From contig JAGBHC010000051.1 of NCBI GenBank assembly GCA_017935625.1, positions 1 through 64,000 on the forward strand: 64,000 bases of DNA, written 5' to 3'. The notes below the pieces were generated by a model. It did not search any database and had not been told where the DNA came from. It saw nothing but the letters and a program-made list of their open reading frames with translations. Position 1 is the stretch's first letter. Every line of letters begins with the position of its first letter. Shown here piece after piece: positions 29,181 through 37,557 of this stretch. The position numbers and the translations under genes are program-made. Source of the stretch: Rikenellaceae bacterium (GTDB lineage Bacteria; Bacteroidota; Bacteroidia; Bacteroidales; Rikenellaceae).

Positions 29181-30455
29181 ATGCAGACGAATATTCCGCT
29201 CGCAGAGAGATTGCGTCCCAGAACGTTGGACGAATACATCGGACAGAGCCATCTGGTCGGGGAAGGCGGCGTGTTCCGCCGGTTCCTGGAATCGGGCAAC
29301 GTCCCCTCGTTCATTCTCTGGGGACCGCCGGGAGTGGGCAAGACCACCCTCGCGCGGCTGGTGGCCTCGTCGCTCGAACGGCCGTTCTTCACCCTCTCGG
29401 CCGTCAGTTCGGGCGTCAAGGAGGTGCGCGAGGTCATCGAACAGGCCAAGCGGCAGCACTTCTTCAACACCCCCTCGCCCTTCCTGTTCATCGACGAAAT
29501 CCACCGTTTCAACAAAAGCCAGCAGGATTCGCTGCTGGGCGCCGTCGAGCAGGGCACGGTGACCCTCATCGGCGCCACCACCGAGAACCCCTCGTTCGAG
29601 GTGATTTCGCCGCTGCTGTCGCGCTGTCAGGTCTACGTGCTCAAGGCCATGGACGAAAACGACCTCGGCATGCTGCTCGAACGGGCCATCACCGGCGACT
29701 CCATCCTGCGCGAACGCCACGTGAAGGTGGTGCAGACGGCGGCGCTGTTTCGCTTCTCGGGCGGCGACGCCCGCAAGCTGCTCAACATACTGGACATCGT
29801 CGCCGGAGCCGTCGAGGGCGACATCACCCTCGACGACGCCACGGTGACCGGATGCCTGCAGCAGAACATCGCCCTCTACGACAAGAACGGCGAGCAGCAC
29901 TACGACGTGATTTCGGCCTTCATCAAGAGCGTGCGGGGCAGCGACCCCAATGCGGCGGTCTACTATCTGGCACGGATGTTGGCCGGAGGCGAAGACCCCA
30001 AGTTCATCGCACGACGGCTGGTGATAATAGCTTCGGAGGATATCGGCCTGGCCAACCCCAACGCCCTGCTGCTGGCCAACGCCTGTTTCGACACGGTGCA
30101 CAAAATTGGCATGCCCGAAGCCCGCATCACCCTCTCCGAGACAACCATCTATCTGGCCTCCAGCCCCAAGAGCAATTCGGCCTACCTGGCCATAAACTCC
30201 GCGCTGGAGTGGGTCGGCAAAGATACCACCGACCGCCCCGTGCCGCTGCACATCCGCAACGCCCCCACCCGGCTCATGAAGCGGCTCGACTACGGCAAGA
30301 ACTACAAATACGCCCACGACTACCCGGGCAACTTCGTGGAGCAGGAGTTCATGCCCGAAGGCCTGGAGGGCAAGGCCTTCTACCGTCCGGGCGACAATCC
30401 CAAGGAGCGCGACATCGCCGCCCGCATCTCCAGTCAGTGGAAAGGGAAATACTGA
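29181..30455 (+). CDS. rarA: replication-associated recombination ATPase RarA (MgsA)
   Basis: 424 residues. An AAA+ clamp-loader-like ATPase acting at stalled replication forks. The start MQTNIPLAERLRPRTLDEYI is typical. Walker A is GPPGVGKTT (K54), Walker B FLFIDEIHR (D105, E106), sensor 1 IGATTENPSFE and the arginine finger SPLLSRCQ. The C-terminal MgsA tetramerisation domain includes SEDIGLANP. The start is set at 29181, after the promoter. It has the normal length for the family. Confidence 0.95.
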   Translation: MQTNIPLAERLRPRTLDEYIGQSHLVGEGGVFRRFLESGNVPSFILWGPPGVGKTTLARLVASSLERPFFTLSAVSSGVKEVREVIEQAKRQHFFNTPSPFLFIDEIHRFNKSQQDSLLGAVEQGTVTLIGATTENPSFEVISPLLSRCQVYVLKAMDENDLGMLLERAITGDSILRERHVKVVQTAALFRFSGGDARKLLNILDIVAGAVEGDITLDDATVTGCLQQNIALYDKNGEQHYDVISAFIKSVRGSDPNAAVYYLARMLAGGEDPKFIARRLVIIASEDIGLANPNALLLANACFDTVHKIGMPEARITLSETTIYLASSPKSNSAYLAINSALEWVGKDTTDRPVPLHIRNAPTRLMKRLDYGKNYKYAHDYPGNFVEQEFMPEGLEGKAFYRPGDNPKERDIAARISSQWKGKY

Positions 30456-30563
30456 CCCTGACCTTTACCCCCCCCAAAAGGCTCCCTACGCCCGGCTCCG
30501 CCGCACAGACGGGAAACAGAGCACCGCACCGGAGCGGGATGCGGCAATCCGCCGATTAATACA

Positions 30564-30607
30564 TATCTTTGCAGCCCGGTTTCCACCGACGGAGACCGGC
30601 AAGGAGG
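30564..30607 (+). promoter_or_regulatory. promoter -7 box and strong RBS of MATE gene
   Basis: TATCTTTG lies at 30564-30571. AAGGAGG (30601-30607) lies 6 nt before the ATG, a full Shine-Dalgarno sequence that is unusual in this phylum and fixes the start at 30614. Confidence 0.6.
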
Positions 30608-30613
30608 AGATTT

Positions 30614-31960
30614 ATGAGAGAATTCTGGAACAGATACAGCGAGCATTACCGCCGCAACCTGGCCCTGGCCATTCCCGTGGTGCTGTCGCAGGTGGGACAG
30701 GTGGTGGTGCAGCTGGCCGACAACGCCATGGTGGGCCGGTTGGGCGCCCAACCGTTAGCCGCCGCATCCTTCGGCGGCTCGGTCTTCTTCATACTTTTCA
30801 TCTTCGCGGTCGGCATCTCGCTGGGCATCACCCCGCTGGTGGGAGCCATGTACGCCCGGGGCGAGCACAGCTCGTCGGCCTCCTGCCTGCAGAACTCCAT
30901 CGTGCTCTACACGCTGCTGGGCGTGGTTCTGTTCGCCGTGCAGATGGCGATAGTCCCGTTCATGAAACAGATGGGCCAGACCCCCGAAGTGGTGGAGATG
31001 GCCATCCCCTACTACCGCTATCTGGTCTGGTCGGTCATCCCCTTCATGCTCTTCGCCTCGTTCAAACAGTTCCTCGAAGGGGTGGGCAACACCAAGGTGG
31101 CGATGGTCATCATCATCACCGCCAATTTGGCCAACATCTTCCTCAACTGGGTCTTCATCTACGGCAACCTGGGCGCGGAGGCCATGGGAACCGCCGGAGC
31201 CGGACTGGCCACGCTCATCTCGCGCATCATGATGCCGCTGATGATTCTCTTCCACTTCTGGCGCAAGGATTCGCTGCGGCGCTACCTGCGGATGTTCGAC
31301 AGGGCCCGCTTCTCCCGCCAGGGCGTGAAGATGCTGCTCACGGTGGGACTGCCCATCGCCATGCAGATGATGATGGAGGGTACGGCCTTCGCCCTGTCGA
31401 GCATCATGATGGGATGGATAGGCGCCGTGGAGCTGGCCGCCAACCAGATAGCCATGACCCTCTCCAACGTGGCCTTCATGGTGGTGCTCGGCATCAGCTC
31501 GGCCACCACCATCCGCGTCAGCCACGAATACGGCGTGGGCAACTACACCGACCTCAACCGGGCGGGGAACGCCTCCTACCACATCGGCTGGATATGGAAC
31601 AGCTTCACGGCCCTGACATTCATTCTCTTCCGGCACCGGCTCCCGCTCTTCTTCACCTCCGACCCGCAGGTGGTCGATACGGCCGCCATGCTGCTGGTGT
31701 GCGCCGGCATCTTCCAGATTTTCGACGGCATGCAGTCCATCTCGGTGGGCGTGCTGCGCGGCATGCGGGACGTGAACACGGTCATGGGCATCGCGTTCCT
31801 CTCCTACCTGGTCATCAACCTGCCGCTGGGCTATCTGCTCGCATTCACGCTCGGCGTCGGCCCGGTGGGTCTGTGGATAGGATTCATCGGCGGACTGGCC
31901 GTCGCGGCCGCTCTGCTCTACACCCGCTACCGCCGCCTGCTCGCCCGGCACCGTCCCTGA
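30614..31960 (+). CDS. MATE-family multidrug/cation antiporter
   Basis: 448 residues with about 12 membrane segments in two repeated halves. The N-terminal half starts ALAIPVVLSQVGQVVVQLAD and NAMVGRLGAQPLAAASFGGS; the second begins MLLTVGLPIAMQMMMEGTAF with GWIGAVELAANQIAM. These are MATE (NorM-like) signatures. It exports drugs or metabolites in exchange for Na+ or H+; the substrate cannot be predicted. Single gene. Confidence 0.94.
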   Translation: MREFWNRYSEHYRRNLALAIPVVLSQVGQVVVQLADNAMVGRLGAQPLAAASFGGSVFFILFIFAVGISLGITPLVGAMYARGEHSSSASCLQNSIVLYTLLGVVLFAVQMAIVPFMKQMGQTPEVVEMAIPYYRYLVWSVIPFMLFASFKQFLEGVGNTKVAMVIIITANLANIFLNWVFIYGNLGAEAMGTAGAGLATLISRIMMPLMILFHFWRKDSLRRYLRMFDRARFSRQGVKMLLTVGLPIAMQMMMEGTAFALSSIMMGWIGAVELAANQIAMTLSNVAFMVVLGISSATTIRVSHEYGVGNYTDLNRAGNASYHIGWIWNSFTALTFILFRHRLPLFFTSDPQVVDTAAMLLVCAGIFQIFDGMQSISVGVLRGMRDVNTVMGIAFLSYLVINLPLGYLLAFTLGVGPVGLWIGFIGGLAVAAALLYTRYRRLLARHRP

Positions 31961-31965
31961 CCGGG

Positions 31966-32001
31966 AAAAAACTCCCCGCCGGCGGATTCCGACGGGGAGA
32001 A
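31966..32001 (-). terminator. terminator after CoA-transferase operon
   Basis: A CTCCCCG../..CGGGGAG stem with internal mismatches is followed on the minus strand by TTTTTT (31967-31972 on the plus strand is an A-run). Confidence 0.65.
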
Positions 32002-32095
32002 TACCCAATTTTTATATTACCTAAACCAACCGGTTTCCATTGAAACGGCGTCAATAGAGGCAGGCCGCACGCGGACGCCATGCACTCCGCATCCG

Positions 32096-33400
32096 CTATC
32101 TGCCGCCGCGCAGCCGGAGAAAAGCGGGACCGAAGCGCCGGACCGCCTCCCGCTCGAGCTCCTCGCGGGCTTCGGGGGCGGCGATATCTATCAGCGCCCG
32201 CGCCCGTTGCGCGAGGTTCTTTCCCCACAGGCAGGCCGCTCCGTGCTCGGTCACCACGTACTGGGTCTGGAAGCGGGTGGTCACCACGCCTGCCCCGGGA
32301 GCCAGCGTCGCCGTTATCTTCGACCGGCCCCTGCCGGTGAGCGAAGGCAGCGCGATGAAGGTCTTCCCGCCGGGCGAGAGGGCTCCGCCGTACATGAAGT
32401 CGTGCTGGCCGCCCACGCCCGAATAGATGACCGTACCTATCGAGTCGGCGCATATCTGTCCGGTGAGGTCCACCTCGATGGCCGAATTGATGGCCATCAC
32501 CCGCGGGTTCCGGCGGATTATCTGCGGGTCGTTGGTCCACGCCACGTCCTTCATCACCAGACTGCGGTTGCCGTCCATATAGTCGTAGAGCCTGCGGCTG
32601 CCCAGCGCCAGACAGGCCACCGTCTTGCCGGGCATCACCCGTTTCTGCGAGTTGTCTATCACCCCGCTTTCGAGCAGCGGCACCACCCCGTCGGTCATGG
32701 CCTCGGTGTGCAGCCCCAGGTGGCGGTGCCCCTTCAGGGCGTCGAGCACGGCGTTGGGAATGCCGCCCACCCCAATCTGCAACGTGGCGCCGTCGGGCAC
32801 CAGCTCCGCGATGTGGCGGCCGATGGCCCGCTCCACGGTATCGGGCTCCGCCGCGGGAAGCTCCACCGGCGGCTCGTCCGTCTCCACGCAGGCATCCAGC
32901 CGCGAGATGTGAATCACCGCGTCGCCGAAGGTCCGGGGGATGCGGGGATTGATTTGGGCGATAATCACCCGCGCGCACTCGGCGGCCGAGGTGGCCAGGT
33001 CGGCCGATATGCCGAAGCTGCACCAGCCCGCTTCGTCGGGCGGCGAGACATTGAGCAGACAGACATCCAGCGGCACCGTTCCGCTGCGGAAAAGCGAAGG
33101 CACCTCGCCCAGAAAGGCCGGAATGGTCTGGGCACGCCCCTCGGCCACGGCCCGGCGTATGTTGCCGGCCACGAAAAAGCTGTTCACCGTGAAGCTGTCG
33201 GCCAGTCCGGGCGCACAGTAGGGGGCCTCGCGCCGCCCGACGGCGAACGCGGTGTAAATCTCCACGCCGCGCAGCTCGGCGGCCCGCGCCGTAAGGGCCG
33301 AAACCAACGTTTCGGGAATGCTCGTGCTGCCCTGGATGTAGACCCGGTCGCCCGATTTTATCAATGCAGCCGCCTGGGCGGCGGTCATGTAGTTCGCCAT
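32096..33400 (-). CDS. acetyl-CoA hydrolase/4-hydroxybutyrate CoA-transferase family protein
   Basis: 434 residues from MANYMTAAQAAALI. It transfers or hydrolyses CoA of short acyl-CoAs. GDRVYIQGSTSIPETL in the N-terminal domain, LQIGVGGIPNAVL, LGLHTEAMTDGVV (E233, matching the active-site Glu of 4-hydroxybutyrate CoA-transferase), INSAIEVDLTGQICAD and the C-terminal YVVTEHGAA support the family. In a gut anaerobe it could link acetate/butyrate or amino-acid fermentation to CoA recycling. It starts 25 bp after an aminotransferase, so the two are likely co-transcribed. Confidence 0.9.
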   Translation of the reverse strand: MANYMTAAQAAALIKSGDRVYIQGSTSIPETLVSALTARAAELRGVEIYTAFAVGRREAPYCAPGLADSFTVNSFFVAGNIRRAVAEGRAQTIPAFLGEVPSLFRSGTVPLDVCLLNVSPPDEAGWCSFGISADLATSAAECARVIIAQINPRIPRTFGDAVIHISRLDACVETDEPPVELPAAEPDTVERAIGRHIAELVPDGATLQIGVGGIPNAVLDALKGHRHLGLHTEAMTDGVVPLLESGVIDNSQKRVMPGKTVACLALGSRRLYDYMDGNRSLVMKDVAWTNDPQIIRRNPRVMAINSAIEVDLTGQICADSIGTVIYSGVGGQHDFMYGGALSPGGKTFIALPSLTGRGRSKITATLAPGAGVVTTRFQTQYVVTEHGAACLWGKNLAQRARALIDIAAPEAREELEREAVRRFGPAFLRLRGGR

Positions 33401-33425
33401 AGCCGTCGGAAATCGAAAAATAGGG

Positions 33426-34739
33426 TTAATAGTCCTGAGCGAAGCGCCGGAGCCGCCGGTCAAGCAGCTCGTACTGGCTCTCGTCGATGCTCGACGTGCA
33501 GGCTCTCAGTCCGTGGCGGTCGCTGCCCGTTCCCGAGAGCGGGATGGCGCTCACCCCGTAATAAATCAGTTTGTTGATGAGCTGTTCGCTGCTCATCTGC
33601 TTGTAGCCGAAAGTGAAGAAGAAGCCGTCGCCCACCCGCTCGTCCACATCGGTATCGTAGACGACGTGGAATCCGTTGTCGCACAGCACCCGCTTGAGCC
33701 GGGCGGCCCGGCGGCCGTATTCGCTCACCTGGGAGGTGAAGTCCAGCCGGCCGTCGCTGGCGGCACGCAGCATCGCCGCCATCGCATACTGCACCGAATG
33801 GGTCACCCCCGCCGAGAGGGTGTAGAGGATGGAATGGACGAACGTCCGCCCGAAATGCGACTGATTGTAACGCAACCGGAAGTCGGGACAGTCCCGCTCG
33901 AAGATTCGCTCGCCTATCGCCACCAGCGCACCCCGCTGGCCGGCGTAGCTGAAAATCTTGGAGGCGGAGAGCAGCAGGATGTAGTTGTCGGTGTAGCGCG
34001 CCACGCTCGCCTGGAAAGGCGGGGCGAACGGTTTGCCGAGCGGCCGGCGGAAGTCCATGTTGAGATAGGCGAGGTCTTCCACGGCCACGACGTCGTATTC
34101 GGTGGCCAGCGAACCGATGGTCTTCAGCTCCTCTTCCGTCAGACACATCCACGACGGATTGTTGGGATTGGAGTAGACGATGGCGGCGATATCGCCCTCG
34201 CGCAGGCAGCTCTCAATCTTCCCGCGCAGCTTCCCGCCGCGGTAGTCGGCCACGTCGAACGACCGGTAGCCGATGCCGAGCACGCGCAGCTGCTGCTTCT
34301 GCACGGGAAATCCCGGGTCGATGAAGAGCACCTTGTCGCGGCGCCGGTCGGCCTGGCAGCAGGCCAGAAAGGTCACGAAAGCCCCCTGCATGGAGCCCAC
34401 GGTAGGGATGCAGCAGGCGGCCGGCACGTCGATGTCGATGAAAGCCTTGATGAAGCGCGACGCCTCCCGCTTGAGCTCCCCGATGCCCGAAATGTCGGGG
34501 TAGCGGGCCGCGATGCCCGACAACAGCGCCTCGCGCTCGGCCTCGATGCCGATTCGCGAAGGCTCCAGCCCCGGCACCCCCATCTCCATACGCACATAGC
34601 GTATCCCCAGCGTGCGTTCTATCTCGGAGACTATGGCCACCACCTGCCGGATGGTGGCATGGCCCAACTCCCGGGCATTGCACAACCCGTTGGCCTCGCA
34701 GATGGCGTCTATCGTCCGTTTGTCGAAAGGAGCTTCCAT
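33426..34739 (-). CDS. class I/II pyridoxal-phosphate aminotransferase
   Basis: 437 residues. Fold type I transferase: VYSNPNNPSWMCL (conserved Asn near 194), VVAVEDLAYLNMDF (Asp222 for the cofactor ring) and LLLSASKIFSYAGQRGA (Lys261, Schiff base). The N-terminal helix bundle (FDKRTIDAICEANGLC) resembles Bacteroidales enzymes annotated as aspartate/aromatic transferases, but I cannot assign the amino donor. It precedes the CoA-transferase in the same operon, which suggests amino-acid fermentation through a 2-oxo acid and its acyl-CoA (inference). Confidence 0.88.
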   Translation of the reverse strand: MEAPFDKRTIDAICEANGLCNARELGHATIRQVVAIVSEIERTLGIRYVRMEMGVPGLEPSRIGIEAEREALLSGIAARYPDISGIGELKREASRFIKAFIDIDVPAACCIPTVGSMQGAFVTFLACCQADRRRDKVLFIDPGFPVQKQQLRVLGIGYRSFDVADYRGGKLRGKIESCLREGDIAAIVYSNPNNPSWMCLTEEELKTIGSLATEYDVVAVEDLAYLNMDFRRPLGKPFAPPFQASVARYTDNYILLLSASKIFSYAGQRGALVAIGERIFERDCPDFRLRYNQSHFGRTFVHSILYTLSAGVTHSVQYAMAAMLRAASDGRLDFTSQVSEYGRRAARLKRVLCDNGFHVVYDTDVDERVGDGFFFTFGYKQMSSEQLINKLIYYGVSAIPLSGTGSDRHGLRACTSSIDESQYELLDRRLRRFAQDY

Positions 34740-35397
34740 ATCCGTATCATTTTGCGTAAAATTATGACAATATTTTCAAATTATCAAATTTTCGATTACA
34801 TATTTTTAATTTTTACCCCGTATTAATTTAAAATTATAAATTTCGTCAATCGAAAAATCCCGCCCGAAAACGAAACGGAGGAGACAAAAAGATACTTTTT
34901 CATGCTCTCCTCCGGCTCCTCCATTCTCTTCTCCGGTGCCGGCAGCAAGCGAAGAGGGGTCCCTGAACGGGGTGAAGCCCAACATCTGGGGAGGGGCTTC
35001 GAAACCGCCTTTGCACGCAACCGCCCCGCCCCCAACGACCGGCCCGACAAAACCGCACGCATGCAATCCACCCCACAACGACTAACCCGACAGAACCGCA
35101 CGCATGCAATCCGCCCCCAGCGACCGCCCCCGACAGAACTTCCCCTGCCCGCAATCGCCCCGCTCTCAGGACAAGCCGCAGCGACACCGCCGGCGGACAA
35201 CGGCAAAAAACAGCACGAGGAGGGACCCGCGACAAACACGAGCCCGGCCGCCCCGACCGGCACCCATGCCCCGCCGCCGGAGAGAGGAGTCCGCACGGCA
35301 TCGGCCGCCCCGCCCCAAGCGCTCCCGACGAGCGGTCGGCCGAGACAAAAAAAATAAATAAAATCAAAATAAATTTTCATTTATCGAAAACAATATT
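34740..35397. repeat. gene-free spacer with degenerate tandem repeats
   Basis: 34740-34870 is strongly AT-rich with repeated TCAAATT-type words and probably holds the aminotransferase promoter. 35043-35161 holds three units beginning CCCGACAnAAC: 35043-35075, 35087-35119 and 35129-35161. The first two share CCGCACGCATGCAATCC and the third is diverged. The end is AT-rich again with an ATAAAT-TTTC-ATTTAT dyad (about 35368-35383). Frames here are Arg/Pro-rich and unconvincing. Confidence 0.55.
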
Positions 35398-35405
35398 TAC
35401 TTTTG
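35398..35405 (+). promoter_or_regulatory. promoter -7 box of DUF2089 gene
   Basis: TACTTTTG matches TAnnTTTG, with TTTT (35374-35377) 20 bp upstream as a poor -33 box. Confidence 0.55.
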
Positions 35406-35445
35406 CGAACACAAACATAAATAATATCACATTCCGACCCGACAT

Positions 35446-35733
35446 ATGAACAAAGAAAAGAGGCTTCCGAAACTCTGCCCCGCCTGCGGCGGAGAACTCC
35501 GGGTGACCGGCATGCGCTGTCCCGACTGCGACACCGGCATAACGGGCGAATTCCATCTGCCCGCCCTGCTGCAGCTTCCCGGCGACGAACAGCGCTTCGT
35601 ACTCCAGTTCGTACTGAGCAGCGGCTCGCTCAAGGAGATGGCCGCGAAATTGGAGCTGAGCTACCCCACGGTACGCAACAAACTCGACGAAATCATCGCA
35701 CACCTGAAAGCTTATGACCCTCAAGACGAATAA
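35446..35733 (+). CDS. DUF2089 zinc-ribbon/helix-turn-helix protein
   Basis: 95 residues. The N-terminal zinc ribbon (LCPACGGELRVTGMRCPDCD) is followed by FHLPALLQLPGDEQRFVLQF and a C-terminal helix-turn-helix (SLKEMAAKLELSYPTVRNKL). This is the DUF2089 architecture, a probable small DNA-binding regulator. It overlaps the following membrane-protein gene by 20 bp, so the two are translationally coupled. Confidence 0.9.
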   Translation: MNKEKRLPKLCPACGGELRVTGMRCPDCDTGITGEFHLPALLQLPGDEQRFVLQFVLSSGSLKEMAAKLELSYPTVRNKLDEIIAHLKAYDPQDE

Positions 35734-36334
35734 ACTGGCCAATCCGTTCCGCTACATCGCCGGCGGCCGCGCCCTGTGGTGGGGAGTTCCCGCCATCGCC
35801 GCGGGCAGCGTGCTGCTGTGGAGTTCGCACATGGTGCAGGACTCGCTCATCCACTTCACCTTCGCCCGCCTGCCGCTGTGGCAGGTGGCGGCATGGCAAA
35901 GCGCCCTGTGGCTTCTGACAGCCCTGCCGCTGTGGACGGCCGGCACCCTGCTCTCCCGTTCGCGGGTGCGGCTCATCGACCTGCTCGGCACTTCGGCCCT
36001 GTGCCAGTGGCTGATAACGGCGCTCTGCCTGCCCGGCTGTCTGCCGCCCGTGCGCAGCGCCCTGAGCGACGCCGCCCGGCTCTTCGGCAATCTTCCGGCC
36101 ACCGAAGCCCCAATCGCCGCAACCGCGACCGAGCACTTCCGGTCGGCCGCCGGAGCGTGGCTGCTTCTCGACGGCGTGTGGAGCCTGCTGTTCCTGGCAC
36201 TCTACCTGCTCTACCTCTACCGGGCCTACGCCCTCTGCTGCAATCTCTCGGGAGCCAAAGCCGTGACCAGCTATGCCGTCACGATGCTTGCGGCAGGCAT
36301 CGCGAGCCGGTTCCTCTACTCCTGGATATATTGA
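35714..36334 (+). CDS. polytopic membrane protein (Yip1-like)
   Basis: 206 residues with about five hydrophobic segments (WWGVPAIAAGSVLLW, WQSALWLLTALPLW, LGTSALCQWLITALCL, LLLDGVWSLLFLALYLLYLY, SYAVTMLAAGIAS). The N-terminus FRYIAGGRALWWGVPA resembles Yip1-family proteins. Function unknown. It is coupled to the DUF2089 gene, and such regulator/membrane-protein pairs suggest that the membrane protein is the target or sensor of the small regulator (inference). Confidence 0.7.
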   Translation: MTLKTNKLANPFRYIAGGRALWWGVPAIAAGSVLLWSSHMVQDSLIHFTFARLPLWQVAAWQSALWLLTALPLWTAGTLLSRSRVRLIDLLGTSALCQWLITALCLPGCLPPVRSALSDAARLFGNLPATEAPIAATATEHFRSAAGAWLLLDGVWSLLFLALYLLYLYRAYALCCNLSGAKAVTSYAVTMLAAGIASRFLYSWIY

Positions 36335-36408
36335 CCGGAGACCGCGGCCCCGTGCACCGCACGGCCCCGGCCCTCCCCGTACGACCCATAAAAAAACATT
36401 CGAAGAAG

Positions 36409-37374
36409 ATGAAAAAGAGCTTTTTTCTGTCGATTGCCGCGGCGTGCGCCGTTCTGACCGCCGCCGGGCAGCGAAGCCGCGAGGCAGTGCTCGACACGCC
36501 GACCGGAAAGATTTACGGCACGCTCACCCTGCCCGAAACCGAGTGCACCACGGCGGTGCTCCTCATCGCGGGTTCGGGCCCCACCGACCGCAACGGCAAC
36601 AACCCGGCAGGCATCACCGCAAACTCCTATGCCATACTGGCCGATTCGCTGGCCGCCCGGGGCATCGCCTCGCTGCGCTACGACAAGCGCGGCATCGGAG
36701 CCAGCGCCCCGGCCATGACCTCCGAAAGCGACATCCGGATGGAACACTACATCGAGGATGCCGCCGCCTGGGCCTCGCAGCTCGCCTCGCAGGAGGGATT
36801 CGCCCGGGTGGTGCTCGCGGGTCACAGCGAGGGGGCCATCATCGCCCTGTACGCGGCCGGCCGCGAGAAGTGCGTCGCCGGCGTGGCGACCCTCGCGGGA
36901 CCGGGCTACGACATGGCCGACCTGCTGCTCATGCAGCTCGCCTCGACGCCCCTCGACATCCAGCTGCAATGCACGGGCATCATCGCGAGCCTGAGGGCCG
37001 GGCAGACCGTCCCCCACGTTCCGCAGGCCCTCTACGCCCTCTTCCGCCCCGAGGTGCAGCCCTATCTCATCTCCAGCTTCCGATACGACCCCGCGGCGGA
37101 AGCCGCCCGGCTGCAGGTGCCGCTGCTGGTGATTCAGGGTACGGCCGACATCCAAGTGGGCACCGACAGCGCCGACCGGCTGGCATCCGCAGCCCGGCCC
37201 GGAACCGAGAAGGTCATCGTCGAGGGGATGGACCACGTGCTCAAACTCTGTACGGCCGACCCCGGCGACCGGGCCGGTCTGCTGGCCAACTACACCGCCC
37301 CCATGCGGCCCGTGGCGGGCGAACTGGTCGCCGCGCTCGCCCGCTTCTGCGACACGCTGCAACCGGCCCGATAG
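36409..37374 (+). CDS. secreted alpha/beta hydrolase (serine aminopeptidase-like)
   Basis: 321 residues with a signal peptide (MKKSFFLSIAAACAVLTAAG). GSGPTDRNGNN forms the oxyanion region. The nucleophile elbow is VVLAGHSEGAIIA (Ser140), the acid LVIQGTADIQV, and the base VEGMDHVLK. The family includes periplasmic esterases and peptidases; the substrate is unknown. It lies 74 bp after the membrane-protein gene and may share its transcript. Confidence 0.88.
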   Translation: MKKSFFLSIAAACAVLTAAGQRSREAVLDTPTGKIYGTLTLPETECTTAVLLIAGSGPTDRNGNNPAGITANSYAILADSLAARGIASLRYDKRGIGASAPAMTSESDIRMEHYIEDAAAWASQLASQEGFARVVLAGHSEGAIIALYAAGREKCVAGVATLAGPGYDMADLLLMQLASTPLDIQLQCTGIIASLRAGQTVPHVPQALYALFRPEVQPYLISSFRYDPAAEAARLQVPLLVIQGTADIQVGTDSADRLASAARPGTEKVIVEGMDHVLKLCTADPGDRAGLLANYTAPMRPVAGELVAALARFCDTLQPAR

Positions 37375-37481
37375 GCGGCGGACGGCCCCGCGGCGGCGAA
37401 CCGAAGACCGCCGCGGAGCCGGGAAGCGCCGTCCAGAGGGACTTTTACCCCTTTTCACGATGTTTTATCGCAAGAAAAAGC

Positions 37482-37489
37482 TATATTTG
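37482..37489 (+). promoter_or_regulatory. promoter -7 box of OPT operon
   Basis: TATATTTG matches TAnnTTTG, about 70 bp before the OPT start codon. A -33 box is not clear. Confidence 0.55.
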
Positions 37490-37557
37490 CGGATTAGAAT
37501 ACTCCCTCCGCCGGAGCTTTTTCTTCGACAACTTAACGTAAAACCGCGATAAAACAC

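Noticed and set aside
33301-33325. A partial CAACGTT match inside the CoA-transferase gene as another ECF promoter
   Set aside because: The first bases differ and no ACATCT follows at 13 bp.
35043-35161. CRISPR array
   Set aside because: Only three units, of which the third is diverged, with 42-44 bp periods, no conserved spacer length and no cas genes.
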